DNA of 61,193 bases from Candidatus Gastranaerophilales bacterium (GTDB lineage: Bacteria; Cyanobacteriota; Vampirovibrionia; Gastranaerophilales; Gastranaerophilaceae): assembly GCA_944325705.1 (NCBI GenBank), contig CALVBB010000011.1, forward strand, positions 1-61,193, written 5' to 3'. The notes under the pieces are model-generated. The model was given only the letters and a program-made list of their open reading frames with translations. It made no database searches and was not told where the DNA came from. Positions 16,583 to 25,198 of the stretch are shown here, piece after piece. Both the position numbers and the translations under genes were made by a program. How positions within the stretch are numbered: position 1 is the stretch's first letter; every line of letters starts with the position of its first letter.

Positions 16583-16900
16583 TTAGATTTTTCCGAGGCT
16601 TTTTAGAAATTTGTAGGTTATGAGGGTTGTTTCCGGATCCTTCTGCAGTTTTTCTATAATTGTATTAACTATTGTCTTGTAGTCGTTTATATGTGAAAAT
16701 TGAAAAAGTTCGGAAATTTCAATATTTAAAATCTCACTTATTTTAACAAGATTTTCAGGTTTCGGAAAAGACAATCCGTTTTCTATTCTTGAATAATTCT
16801 CAGGCTGGATACCGATGCCCTCTGCCATTTTTTCCTGTGTTAATTCTTTTCTTGTACGTATTTCTCTAAGTCTTTTTCCGAACTTTTTCTTTATATCCAT
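16583..16900 (-). CDS. XRE-family HTH transcriptional regulator
   Basis: A 105-residue DNA-binding protein. The helix-turn-helix covers about residues 8-62 (FGKRLREIRTRKELTQEKMAEGIGIQPENYSRIENGLSFPKPENL, written here in part). The C-terminal ~40 residues are a short helical tail. It is divergent from the pilin gene at 17034. The intergenic region has two copies of GTATTGCAT spaced 22 bp apart, one overlapping the pilin -35 box, so it probably represses the pilin gene and itself. Confidence 0.88.
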   Translation of the reverse strand: MDIKKKFGKRLREIRTRKELTQEKMAEGIGIQPENYSRIENGLSFPKPENLVKISEILNIEISELFQFSHINDYKTIVNTIIEKLQKDPETTLITYKFLKSLGKI

Positions 16901-16939
16901 TTTTTTATTAAACCTTTATTTAAATATTTATTTAAGAAT

Positions 16940-16993
16940 GTATTGCATCAATAAATATGTCGTATTGCATTAATTTACTTGATGTGTTACAAT
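16940..16993 (+). promoter_or_regulatory. Pilin promoter with candidate XRE operators
   Basis: A promoter TTGCAT (16965-16970) - 17 bp - TACAAT (16988-16993) faces the pilin gene at 17034. The direct repeats GTATTGCAT at 16940-16948 and 16962-16970 are exactly 22 bp apart (two helical turns). The second overlaps this -35 box, and the first overlaps a TTGATG box on the minus strand that could drive the XRE gene. This is a plausible shared operator. Confidence 0.6.
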
Positions 16994-17033
16994 AAGAATA
17001 TAAAAATATATTGATGTATGAAAGGATGTTGCC

Positions 17034-17729
17034 ATGAAAAATGGTTTTACACTTGCAGAAGTACTTATTACACTTGGAATTATCGGAATAGTTGCAGCAA
17101 TGACTTTGCCGGCAGTCTTAGCAAGTTATAGAAAAAAGGAGATTGAAGTAAGATTAAAAAAGTTCTCGTCAACTATGCAAAATGCTTTTAATTTTGCCAC
17201 TGTAGATTACGGGCCGATTCAAAATTGGAAATATCCGACAAAGCAAAATGATGCTGATGAGATTAATGAATTTATGTTTACATACTTATTTCCATATTTG
17301 CAAGGTATTAAGGTATGTGAATCAGGTGATGCCAAGTGCAATCAATTTCATGAAAATTTTACGGGTCATACTTCAAATATTATGCCGGTATATATTTTTT
17401 CTGACGGAAGCTGTTTTACGACGGTTATTGGAGGTTCTTCCGCAGATATGGGCGTTGCAACAATACATTACTGGTTTGATTATAACTGTGCCGGTAAACC
17501 GAATAAAGAAAATGAAGATATCTTTAAGTTTGTGACAAGATTTGTCAATAATAAAGGAACTTTATTCAGTGCCGGAAACTGGCGAACATATGAAATTCAA
17601 GATAGAAATACTTTGTTAGAGTATTGTAAAACCTCTGATACCGGCGATGAACGGGGAAGTGGTTCTTGTACAAGATTAATAGAATACGACGGCTGGGAAA
17701 TCAAAGATGACTATCCTTGGATAAGATAA
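17034..17729 (+). CDS. Type IV pilin-like / pseudopilin protein
   Basis: 231 residues. A very short leader MKNG precedes FTLAEVLITLGIIGIVAAMTL, the class III prepilin signal: cleavage after Gly4, Phe at +1 and Glu at +5. A hydrophobic assembly helix extends to about residue 30. The rest is a secreted head domain with several Cys and an end motif YDGWEIKDDYPW that is shared with the broken pilin at 48746. It would be processed by prepilin peptidase and exported by a type IV pilus or type II-like machine encoded elsewhere. It faces an XRE regulator and ends 1 bp before the convergent pheS. Confidence 0.88.
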   Translation: MKNGFTLAEVLITLGIIGIVAAMTLPAVLASYRKKEIEVRLKKFSSTMQNAFNFATVDYGPIQNWKYPTKQNDADEINEFMFTYLFPYLQGIKVCESGDAKCNQFHENFTGHTSNIMPVYIFSDGSCFTTVIGGSSADMGVATIHYWFDYNCAGKPNKENEDIFKFVTRFVNNKGTLFSAGNWRTYEIQDRNTLLEYCKTSDTGDERGSGSCTRLIEYDGWEIKDDYPWIR

Positions 17730-17730
17730 T

Positions 17731-18765
17731 TTAGAATTGTTTCAAAAATCTTACATCATTATTGAAGAATAATCTGATATCGTCGATTGCATATTTTAGC
17801 ATAGCTAGTCTTTCAACCCCCATACCAAAGGCAAACCCTGTATAAACATCCGGATCAATTCCGACATTTTTTAATACATTAGGGTCAACCATACCGCAGC
17901 CGAGGACTTCCAGCCAGCCGGTACCGGAACATGTGCGGCAGCCTTTTCCTTCACACATAATACACTGAACATCAACTTCAGCAGATGGTTCTGTGAACGG
18001 AAAGAAGCTGCTTCTGAAACGTGTCGGACGGCTTGCTCCGAAGTATATTCTGATAAATTCGTTCAATACACCCTTCAAATCCCCGAAGGTAATATCTTTA
18101 TCCACATACAAGCCTTCAATCTGATGGAAGAAGTTGTTTTTGCGAGCGTTAATGTTTTCATTTCTGTAAACTCTGCCCGGCGCAATTACTCTTATCGGAG
18201 GTTTTGCATTTTCCATAGCATGAATCTGTGCGCCCGAGGTCTGGCTTCTTAATACAACATTCTGCGCGATTGTAGTGTAAAATGTATCCTGAACATCACG
18301 TGCAGGATGGTCTTTAGGAACATTCAGCGCATCAAAGTTGTAATAGTCTGTTTCAACTTCCGGCGACTGGCTGTCTGGAACAACGGAAAAGCCGAGGCTC
18401 TGCAAAATTGATACAAGCTCATTCGTTGTGGAAGTTATCGGGTGAACTTTTCCGCACGGAATAAATTTCCCCGGAAGCGTAACATCTATTTTCTCTTTCA
18501 ACAGTCTGGCATCGAGTTCTTTTTTATAAAATTCATCGTGCTTTTCGCTTAAAGATGTTTCAAGTTTACGGGTAATTTCGTTTGCAAGCGAACCGACAAT
18601 CCTTTTATCTTCATCTGATAAATTCTTAAGGTTCTTTTTTATCTCGTTAAATTCGCCTTTTCTGCTAAGGTATTTTGTTCTTATTTCCTCAAGGTCGCTG
18701 ATTGATTGTGCTTTTGATAAATCAGCAGATGCGCTTGCATATATTTTTTCCAGTTGTTCTTTCAT
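17731..18765 (-). CDS. pheS: Phenylalanyl-tRNA synthetase alpha subunit
   Basis: 344 residues, complete. It forms the (alpha-beta)2 enzyme with PheT, which is not in the window. An N-terminal coiled-coil tRNA-binding part (1-90) is followed by the class II catalytic core: motif 1 around NVPKDHPARDVQDTFY, motif 2 LRSQTSGAQIH and GRVYRNE, HQIEGLYVD, and motif 3 GFAFGMGVERLAML. A zinc-like CIMCEGKGCRTC insertion lies near residue 275, as in many bacterial PheS. The gene is the last of the operon kdsA-MBL hydrolase-pheS. Confidence 0.96.
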   Translation of the reverse strand: MKEQLEKIYASASADLSKAQSISDLEEIRTKYLSRKGEFNEIKKNLKNLSDEDKRIVGSLANEITRKLETSLSEKHDEFYKKELDARLLKEKIDVTLPGKFIPCGKVHPITSTTNELVSILQSLGFSVVPDSQSPEVETDYYNFDALNVPKDHPARDVQDTFYTTIAQNVVLRSQTSGAQIHAMENAKPPIRVIAPGRVYRNENINARKNNFFHQIEGLYVDKDITFGDLKGVLNEFIRIYFGASRPTRFRSSFFPFTEPSAEVDVQCIMCEGKGCRTCSGTGWLEVLGCGMVDPNVLKNVGIDPDVYTGFAFGMGVERLAMLKYAIDDIRLFFNNDVRFLKQF

Positions 18766-18777
18766 TTTGTTCCTCTT

Positions 18778-19413
18778 TTAGTTGTTATATCTTAGAATTT
18801 CGTTGGATAATTTTTCGTTTCTAATAGTTGTAGCAGGCCCGTGTCCGGGATAGACAATAATATCGCCGTTTAGTTCAAAAAGTACATCTTTAATGCTGTG
18901 TACCAGTTTTTTTATGTTACCGCCGAATAAATCAGTTCTGCCGAAATTCTGACAGAAAAGCGTATCTCCAGAAAACAGCATTTCATCATCGACAAGAAAA
19001 CTCATTCCGCCTTCCGTATGCCCCGGAGTCGGAATTGCTTTTATCCTGTGCTCGCCGATAGTAAATTCCTGCCAGTCCTGTATCCGCCCTTTAATCTCTG
19101 GAATTTCCAGCACAGGGGGGTTGGAAATTCTATTAACCATATTATTTATATTATCTGTTAAAATAATATCGGCTTGATTAATATAAGCATCAACATTCAA
19201 AGCTTTAGTCATTTCATTTACACCGAGTACGTGGTCAAAATGTCCGTGAGTTAGAAGTATACATTTTACCTTTGCACCGAGTTTTGTTATGTCTTCAATA
19301 ATCCGTTGTTTGTATTCGGAGCAGTCAATAAGCACTGCCTCTTTAGAAACTTTATCCATTAGCAGATAATTGTTGGCATCAAACGGCCCAGCAATATAAG
19401 TATTCAGAATCAT
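18778..19413 (-). CDS. Metallo-beta-lactamase-fold hydrolase (glyoxalase II-like)
   Basis: 211 residues. The dinuclear metal site motif THGHFDH is at about 54-60, with further ligands in PTPGHTEGG, FSGDTLF and the final YPGHG. Size and motifs match the short glyoxalase II-like/YcbL group, which hydrolyse thioesters of glutathione or similar; the real substrate here is unknown. It begins 2 bp after kdsA and ends 12 bp before pheS, so it is within one operon. Confidence 0.85.
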   Translation of the reverse strand: MILNTYIAGPFDANNYLLMDKVSKEAVLIDCSEYKQRIIEDITKLGAKVKCILLTHGHFDHVLGVNEMTKALNVDAYINQADIILTDNINNMVNRISNPPVLEIPEIKGRIQDWQEFTIGEHRIKAIPTPGHTEGGMSFLVDDEMLFSGDTLFCQNFGRTDLFGGNIKKLVHSIKDVLFELNGDIIVYPGHGPATTIRNEKLSNEILRYNN

Positions 19414-19415
19414 TT

Positions 19416-20237
19416 TTACCGCCTTATCAGTTCATATATGTCTTTACAAGTTTTGAAAAGTTCTTCCGCCTTATTCAACGCAATCATATTAGGCCCGTCG
19501 CAGAGAGCGTTATCCGGTTCAGGGTGAACTTCAAAAAACAGAGCATCAGCACCTGCAGCCATTGCAGCTTTTGCAAGGTACGGCACAAACCTTCTATCTC
19601 CACCTGAAGAACATCCGTTTGCCCCGGGAAGCTGTACGCTGTGTGTAGCATCAAACACTACAGGGTAACCGAAGTTCTGCATTATCGGTATTGCACGGAA
19701 ATCTACCACAAGATTGTTGTAGCCGAATGAGGTGCCTCTGTCTGTTACTAATATTTTATTATTTCCGCTGTCCTCAACTTTTTTAATCAGCGGCCCCATC
19801 TGTTCCGGCGCTAAGAACTGACCTTTTTTTATGTTAACGATTTTGCCGGTTTTGGCTGCCGCAACAAGAAGATCTGTTTGTCTGCACAAAAATGCCGGAA
19901 TTTGTAAAATGTCTGCAACTTCAGCCGCCGGTGCAGCCTGATCTGGTGTGTGAATATCAGTTACCACCGGAAGGTCAAATTCTTTTTTTACTTTCGAAAG
20001 CATCTCCAGCCCTTTTTCTATTCCGGGGCCCCTGAATGAAGTTATTGAGGAGCGGTTCGCTTTATCAAAAGATGATTTGAAAACGAAATTTATTCCGAGT
20101 TTTTCTGTAATTCCTTTTAACTTTTCCGCTGTCCTGTTTAAAATTTCCTGACTTTCTATTACGCATGGGCCGGCAAGTATTGTAAGCTTATCCGCACCAA
20201 TTTCAAAATCATTTAGTTTAATTCTCTTAATATCCAT
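19416..20237 (-). CDS. kdsA: 3-deoxy-8-phosphooctulonate synthase (Kdo-8-P synthase)
   Basis: About 273 residues. It condenses phosphoenolpyruvate with arabinose-5-phosphate to Kdo-8-phosphate for lipopolysaccharide. LAGPCVIES near the N terminus, [55 protein letters not shown] and [17 protein letters not shown] are family signatures. The ATG at 20237 fits the family; the longer frame from TTG at 20264 runs through the promoter. That promoter places the transcription start at the ATG, so the mRNA may be leaderless. Confidence 0.95.
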   Translation of the reverse strand: MDIKRIKLNDFEIGADKLTILAGPCVIESQEILNRTAEKLKGITEKLGINFVFKSSFDKANRSSITSFRGPGIEKGLEMLSKVKKEFDLPVVTDIHTPDQAAPAAEVADILQIPAFLCRQTDLLVAAAKTGKIVNIKKGQFLAPEQMGPLIKKVEDSGNNKILVTDRGTSFGYNNLVVDFRAIPIMQNFGYPVVFDATHSVQLPGANGCSSGGDRRFVPYLAKAAMAAGADALFFEVHPEPDNALCDGPNMIALNKAEELFKTCKDIYELIRR

Positions 20238-20243
20238 ACCTTT

Positions 20244-20272
20244 ATTATATGTAAAATACCTCAATAGTGCAA
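20244..20272 (-). promoter_or_regulatory. Sigma-70-type promoter of kdsA
   Basis: On the minus strand TTGCAC (20272-20267), a 17-bp spacer and a perfect TATAAT (20249-20244) stand just upstream of kdsA. Only 6 nt separate the -10 box from the ATG, so the predicted +1 is the A of the start codon. Confidence 0.7.
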
Positions 20273-20327
20273 GAAAACTTTACTGTTTTAATTAATTATG
20301 TTAAAATCTGTCTGTAGGGAGAGAAAA

Positions 20328-21542
20328 ATGGATACTAAAATTACACATTTGAACAACAATATTGAATTTTTTTATAAAAGGAATGAAAATACGCCGCGTG
20401 TTGCGCTGTGTATGAATTTTTCAATTAATAATCCTGAGAAAAATATCGGCAGTTATGTTCTTATGACAAGGTTATTGCTACAGGGAACAAAAAACAGGAC
20501 GGCAGAGCAGCTTGCAGATGAACTTGATGCTTATGCTATCGAGTTTTCTAATGAATTGAAGCAGGATTATTTACGGTGCAGATTTGTTTGCTTAAATGAA
20601 GATTTCTCAAAGGCTCTTGAGATTATGACAGATGTTATAAAAAATTCTACCTTTGAAGAATTTGATAAAGAACTTGCAAAAATGGAAGGCGAGATTACTG
20701 CGGAACTTGATTCTCCGCGAGCTAAAGTTTCGGACGGATATTACAGAACAATGTTCGAAAACCATCCTTACGGAAACACTTCTTCAAAAATTCTTGAAAA
20801 TATCAAAAATATTACTAAGCAGGATGTAATAGATGCTTACAATTCTATAATTAATAACAGCAAAAAAGTTATAACTTTTGTCGGTTCTCTCCCTTATGAG
20901 GAAGTTTTACCGGAATTGAATGATAATCTCGGAAATCTCTCAAATGAAAAGGATGAGAAATCGCTTAAGCCTGTTGAGCCTTTAACTTCCTGCAAAAATA
21001 AAGAAATTTTAAAACCGGATGCTAATCAGGCGCACCTTTTGAAGGGATGGATTGTTCCTTCTTATAAAGATGCTGATTATCCGGCTCTTGTACTTTTGAA
21101 TATAATTCTCGGGGCGTCAGGACTTTCATCAAGATTGTTTCTGGAATTAAGAGATAAAAAGGGGCTTGCTTATGTTGTGAGAAGTTCGTATGAGCCGATG
21201 GCTCTCTGCGGAAACTTTTCTATTTACATAGCAACAGAACCGAAAAATATTGAGGTTTCGCTTGCCGGCTTTAGAGAGGAAATTGAAAAAATTAAATCAA
21301 TTCCGGTTAGCGAAGAAGAACTTGAGAATGCTAAAAATAATATTGCAGGCAAATGGGCGTTTTCAACTGAAACAAACAACAGCCAGGCATGTTTACTTGC
21401 TCATTACGGAATAAACGGGCTGGGTTTTGATTTTCTTGAAAGGACAAAAGAGGTGGTGAAAAAGGTTACGCCGGAACAGCTTCAGGAGTGTGCACAGAAA
21501 TATTTTACCGAAAACTATGTCTATGCTGTTTTGAAACCTTAA
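20328..21542 (+). CDS. M16-family peptidase-like protein, probably non-catalytic
   Basis: About 404 residues with the two-domain M16 (insulinase/processing peptidase) layout. LLQGTKNRTAEQLADEL and LDSPRAKVSDGYYRTMFENHPYG lie in the first half, and the family's late motif GLSSRLFLELRDKKGLAYVV is in the second. The zinc motif HxxEH expected near residue 45 is replaced by YVLMTRLL, so this chain resembles the non-catalytic subunit that supports an active partner; none is adjacent. The ATG at 20328 has GGGAGAG upstream, unlike the earlier in-frame ATG at 20298. Divergent from kdsA. Confidence 0.8.
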   Translation: MDTKITHLNNNIEFFYKRNENTPRVALCMNFSINNPEKNIGSYVLMTRLLLQGTKNRTAEQLADELDAYAIEFSNELKQDYLRCRFVCLNEDFSKALEIMTDVIKNSTFEEFDKELAKMEGEITAELDSPRAKVSDGYYRTMFENHPYGNTSSKILENIKNITKQDVIDAYNSIINNSKKVITFVGSLPYEEVLPELNDNLGNLSNEKDEKSLKPVEPLTSCKNKEILKPDANQAHLLKGWIVPSYKDADYPALVLLNIILGASGLSSRLFLELRDKKGLAYVVRSSYEPMALCGNFSIYIATEPKNIEVSLAGFREEIEKIKSIPVSEEELENAKNNIAGKWAFSTETNNSQACLLAHYGINGLGFDFLERTKEVVKKVTPEQLQECAQKYFTENYVYAVLKP

Positions 21543-21603
21543 CCATATCAGGCAATGGCTGAATTGGATAATTTAATAAATAATGAGTCCCGGGAGAATT
21601 GTC

Positions 21604-22149
21604 TTGAAACTCATTCGGGTACTAATTTTAATTTGCTGTCTTGCATGTCCTGTAAACGCTGGAGAATACAAAATTCTATATACTCGTTCCGGAATTAATG
21701 CAAGCATGCCCTCAGTTCAGGCTTATTTTGAAAAGGGGCTTCCCTTAAAAAATACGATTACCTATACACAGGTTCCGCGCGGTTTGATAGTAAGCATAGA
21801 TGAAAGCGAGTTTTTTGAGCCGCAAAGTATTATCCTCAAGTCCGATGGAAAATTTCTTCTTGATACTATTGCAGTAATTCTTGAAAAATTTGATAACCCG
21901 TGTGTTGTTGAGAGCCATACTGATGAACCGGTTTCTGGTATGGGAGCACTGAAACATGACTGGGAACTTACTATTATGAGGGCTAACGCAATTGTTGATT
22001 ATCTTGTAATAAAAAATAAACTTCCTTACAGGCGGGTTTTCCCTCTGGGGTATGGTGAAATCATGCCGTTTAACGACAATGTTGCAGCCCGTAATTTCAG
22101 TGACAGACGGATTGATTTTGTAATTTTTGACAATAGTATTAAGCGTTAG
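21604..22149 (+). CDS. OmpA/MotB-like periplasmic domain protein
   Basis: About 181 residues. A Sec signal peptide (KLIRVLILICCLACPVNA) is followed by a short region, then an OmpA C-terminal peptidoglycan-binding domain. Visible parts are the FEPQSIILKSDGKFLLDTIAVIL strand-helix, VVESHTDEPV, the RANAIVDYLV helix, and the final NFSDRRIDFVIF. It likely anchors an envelope part to peptidoglycan. I prefer the TTG at 21604 (GGGAGA 6 nt upstream) over the ATG at 21583, which would put the Shine-Dalgarno inside the coding region. The end overlaps convergent fliA by 4 bp. Confidence 0.78.
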   Translation: MKLIRVLILICCLACPVNAGEYKILYTRSGINASMPSVQAYFEKGLPLKNTITYTQVPRGLIVSIDESEFFEPQSIILKSDGKFLLDTIAVILEKFDNPCVVESHTDEPVSGMGALKHDWELTIMRANAIVDYLVIKNKLPYRRVFPLGYGEIMPFNDNVAARNFSDRRIDFVIFDNSIKR

Positions 22150-22973
22150 GCAACAATACTTTTTCTTAAACGGGAAGATCTGTTTTCACTGAGGATATTT
22201 TTCAGTTTCATGATTGCCTGTGCGTGAAGCTGGCACACTCTGGATTCTGACATGTTAATAGTTGCACCTATTTCCTTGAGTGTCATGTTTTCCTGATAGT
22301 AAAGAACCATTATGACGCGTTCTCTTTCCGGAAGTCTGCGGAGTGCTTTTTCAAGTTCCTCTTTAACATTTTTTTCTTCCAGGTTTTCCTGAGGGGTAAG
22401 CTTTCCGGTATCCTGAATAGTATCTATAATTTCAACGCTGTCGTCAGTATTGCCGCGTTTTTCGTAAATGGATGTCATTGTTGTATCTTCTGCCATAATC
22501 TGGTTTACTTTTTCGGCATCCATATTCAGGTAATTTGCAATTTCTGTTGTGGTTGGCATTCGCCCGAGATCCTGTTTTAATGTTTCCTGAGCGTTTTTAA
22601 TATCTTTAATCTTTTTTCTGACACTTCTCGGCAGAAAATCTTCCGAGCGTATTTTGTCTAAAATTGCACCGCGGATTCTTATAAGCGCATAGGTTTCAAA
22701 TCTGGTATTCTTTTGCGGTGAGTATCTTTCTATTGCGTTAATCAAACCTTCAACACCGTAGCCTGCAATATCCTCTATTGAAATTGTGGCAGGCAGCGTA
22801 ACTTTTACACGTCCTACTACATAGCGGATTAAGTATATATACTGCACTATCAAAGTATCTCTAACTTCCTTGTTAGATTTATCTTTAAAATATTTTTCCC
22901 ACAACGCTATTAATTCATCCTCGCTAAGTCTTTTAATATTGTTGTAAGATGTGAAATCAAAACTTTGATTCAT
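22146..22973 (-). CDS. fliA: RNA polymerase sigma factor, FliA/WhiG (sigma-28) type
   Basis: 275 residues with regions 2 (about 40-105: LIVQYIYLIRYVVGRV, SIEDIAGYGVEGLINAIERY and RFETYALIRIRGAILDKIR), 3 and 4 (from about 215: LPERERVIMVLYYQENMTLKEIG, then SESRVCQLHAQAIMKLK). Length and motifs match FliA/WhiG group sigma factors, which drive late flagellar or motility genes. Flagellar rod genes are in the window at 55.8 kb, though I saw no convincing sigma-28 promoter before them. Its own start is preceded by GGGTGG. Confidence 0.9.
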   Translation of the reverse strand: MNQSFDFTSYNNIKRLSEDELIALWEKYFKDKSNKEVRDTLIVQYIYLIRYVVGRVKVTLPATISIEDIAGYGVEGLINAIERYSPQKNTRFETYALIRIRGAILDKIRSEDFLPRSVRKKIKDIKNAQETLKQDLGRMPTTTEIANYLNMDAEKVNQIMAEDTTMTSIYEKRGNTDDSVEIIDTIQDTGKLTPQENLEEKNVKEELEKALRRLPERERVIMVLYYQENMTLKEIGATINMSESRVCQLHAQAIMKLKNILSENRSSRLRKSIVA

Positions 22974-23091
22974 TAATCCACCCGAAGTTTGTGTAACATT
23001 TCTTTACATTACTATTCTATACCATCTGTCCGCTCTCACATCATTTAAAAAGAGGAAAAGTTTTTTAATTACTAAAGTTTGTGATGTAGTA

Positions 23092-23121
23092 GCAAAAAAA
23101 TTTTTGTTCAAGTATTATATT
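23092..23121 (+). promoter_or_regulatory. Candidate promoter with GCA-A-tract upstream box
   Basis: GCAAAAAAA begins at 23092 and TATATT at 23116, 24 nt apart, about 34 nt before the ATG of the next gene. The same spacing and sequence occur at 27915-27944. Confidence 0.4.
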
Positions 23122-23154
23122 AATAAATTTGTGTAAAAACTTTAAGGAGAAATT

Positions 23155-24057
23155 ATGATTCAACCGTTAAACAACAATCAGAGAACTGCATTATACACAG
23201 GAGCAGGACTTGGCGCTGGAGCTATAGCCGGCGGTATCATAGGGTATTTTACAAAACCTTATATGAAAGGTAATTCTGTTACAGATGAATTTGTATACAA
23301 AGCTATAGATAATTCGGTCGGTGAATTAGTTGAAGAACAGAAAAAACTGCTTGCCGGCGTGAAACAGCTCTGGGAAACCGGTTCAATAGACGGAATTTCA
23401 GATGATATGCTTAAGCAAATTGGTGAAGATGATAATGTTGATTTAAAAGCACTGTCAGTTGAAGAAAGAAAGACTTTTGCTGACAAATTTGTTAAAGAAG
23501 GTTTTGAAGAATTTGGGGTTGATAATTTTGATGACCTTTCCAAAAAATGTTTGGAGGATGTAAAAGATGGATTTGTTGAAAGGCAGAAAAAAGCTATAAA
23601 TGCTTATGATAATTTGATATTTGCAGAAGGAACAGCTCCGGAAAAGATGAAAGAAACTTTAAAAGCCCATGCTGATATGTTTGATTTTGATGACTATTTT
23701 CCTAATATGTCGCTGGATGAGGCGATTGATGATGCCGTTGACGGTAAACCTGTCAGCGAAGTAAATAAATTTATTCTGGATAAAAAACAACAGGCTCAGG
23801 AAGGTTTTAATTCAGGGATTAATCGTCATAAAAATTTGATTAATGAATATCTCGTATTGAAAAAAGAAGGCAAACCGGGCAAAAATCTTGAAAGAGTTTT
23901 CACTGAAGATGAACTAAAAGTTTTCGGGAAAAAAATTGATAAGCTCGTAAGAAATGCAAAATTAAAAGCTGCCGGAAAGTGGGCTGCCATAAGCGGAGGT
24001 GTTCTTGCTGTAATCGGTGCGGGCGCAGCGCTTCTGACCGGCAAGAAAAAAGCTTAA
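23155..24057 (+). CDS. Uncharacterised protein with terminal membrane segments
   Basis: 300 residues, not recognised. A hydrophobic Gly/Ala-rich helix at about 13-32 (LYTGAGLGAGAIAGGIIGYF) and another at about 275-295 (WAAISGGVLAVIGAGAALLTG) enclose a long, acidic, helical middle part with no Cys and no catalytic motif. It could be an inner-membrane protein with a large soluble domain. A strong Shine-Dalgarno (AAGGAG) precedes it. No neighbour is cotranscribed. Its architecture resembles the other unknown proteins at 5830, 6723 and 27972. Confidence 0.7.
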   Translation: MIQPLNNNQRTALYTGAGLGAGAIAGGIIGYFTKPYMKGNSVTDEFVYKAIDNSVGELVEEQKKLLAGVKQLWETGSIDGISDDMLKQIGEDDNVDLKALSVEERKTFADKFVKEGFEEFGVDNFDDLSKKCLEDVKDGFVERQKKAINAYDNLIFAEGTAPEKMKETLKAHADMFDFDDYFPNMSLDEAIDDAVDGKPVSEVNKFILDKKQQAQEGFNSGINRHKNLINEYLVLKKEGKPGKNLERVFTEDELKVFGKKIDKLVRNAKLKAAGKWAAISGGVLAVIGAGAALLTGKKKA

Positions 24058-24226
24058 GCTAACCCTTGAAATACGTAAGCGGGCTGCTTGAAATGCATGC
24101 AGCTGTAAGTTTTGCCTGTCTGGGGCGTTTTGAACCTGTCACACGCAAAGGTAAAAATGTTCAGGCCTCGTTCTCCGGCGTATACTCCGGCGTGCAGAAA
24201 TGCTTTCTTCGCTAAAATTTATGGTT

Positions 24227-25198
24227 TTAACTCCGGCAGCCGCCAAATTCAAAAACGGTTTTATTTAAAACTCGCAGATATTTTCCTTTTCTGCCCCAGC
24301 GGAACTGGAAAATTTCCTGTCTTGAGCGGAGGTTTTTATATGGCGTCTGTTTTCTGATTTCGTTATACATTTTGGCAAAAGGCAGATTATCCTGCGGAGC
24401 ACGCCATGGTTTTTTGAGAAAATGAATAATTAATGGTGTTTCTTTTTCTTCTTTGTAGCCGGACAATTCTTTTTTTACATCGTCTGAAAGATTATTCCAA
24501 GTATTATCATGCGGAATCATAAAATTATATTTTGGTTCCAGAATTTTAATTCTGTCATGGCAGACAAAGTTTATGCAATCCTGATCCGGAAATGCAAAAG
24601 TTCTTTCTTTTAAACTTTTATATATTTTTTCTTCAATTTTATCTTCCCGCATAAGTTTTAAGTTCATCAAAAGCATTCCGCTGTTAATGTATTTTTTCAT
24701 TTCTTCGGCGTTCCAGCCGAGTGCGGTTTCAAAGTAATCTTTTATAATGATAGTCTTGTTGTCGCCTGCCGGCACGGTCTTTCCTGCATTTAAATCAGAG
24801 ATCATCCCGTAGTCTTGAACTCCGGCAAGGTAATATCCCTCAAGATTTTGATTATAAAATTGTGTTAAATCTCCTGTAACCATTGTGTCAGCATCTAAAA
24901 ATAAAATTCTCTCATCAGGACAAATTGAAGAAAGCGCAAGCGGAAAGTAAACCGCACATGACTTCCACAAACCGGTAAACAGGTTGCTGAACTTTCCTGT
25001 CATATCAATCCAGACGAGCTGCCCACCCCCACCTGGGTGAGATACAATCATATCGGTAATTTTAGCCATATCTGATTTTTTTAAATTGTCATACATCAGA
25101 TAAAATTTGACATCCTTGTTGTGATGCAGAATTGATTTTATTGCAGCAGCTGCATAAGGTGCAAAATTACTGTCGAAGCCAAGTGCGATATTAAGCAT
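24227..25198 (-). CDS. Glycosyltransferase family 8 protein
   Basis: 323 residues. The GT8 fold starts at the N terminus (NIALGFDSNFAPYAAAAIKSIL), with the metal-binding DADTMV motif near residue 100, the FNSGMLLMNL-like YINSGMLLMNL stretch, then DQDCINFV and the C-terminal IIHFLKKPW. It should transfer hexose from UDP-sugar to a surface glycan. A G-rich patch (C-runs at about 25022-25034 on the plus strand, SHPGGGGQ in the protein) interrupts the region between two strands. It overlaps the upstream CNNM gene by 8 bp. Confidence 0.88.
   Translation of the reverse strand: MLNIALGFDSNFAPYAAAAIKSILHHNKDVKFYLMYDNLKKSDMAKITDMIVSHPGGGGQLVWIDMTGKFSNLFTGLWKSCAVYFPLALSSICPDERILFLDADTMVTGDLTQFYNQNLEGYYLAGVQDYGMISDLNAGKTVPAGDNKTIIIKDYFETALGWNAEEMKKYINSGMLLMNLKLMREDKIEEKIYKSLKERTFAFPDQDCINFVCHDRIKILEPKYNFMIPHDNTWNNLSDDVKKELSGYKEEKETPLIIHFLKKPWRAPQDNLPFAKMYNEIRKQTPYKNLRSRQEIFQFRWGRKGKYLRVLNKTVFEFGGCRS

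Noticed and set aside
24112-24357. Open frame of 81 codons overlapping the GT8 gene
   Set aside because: It is antisense to a confident gene for much of its length, with no start signal.
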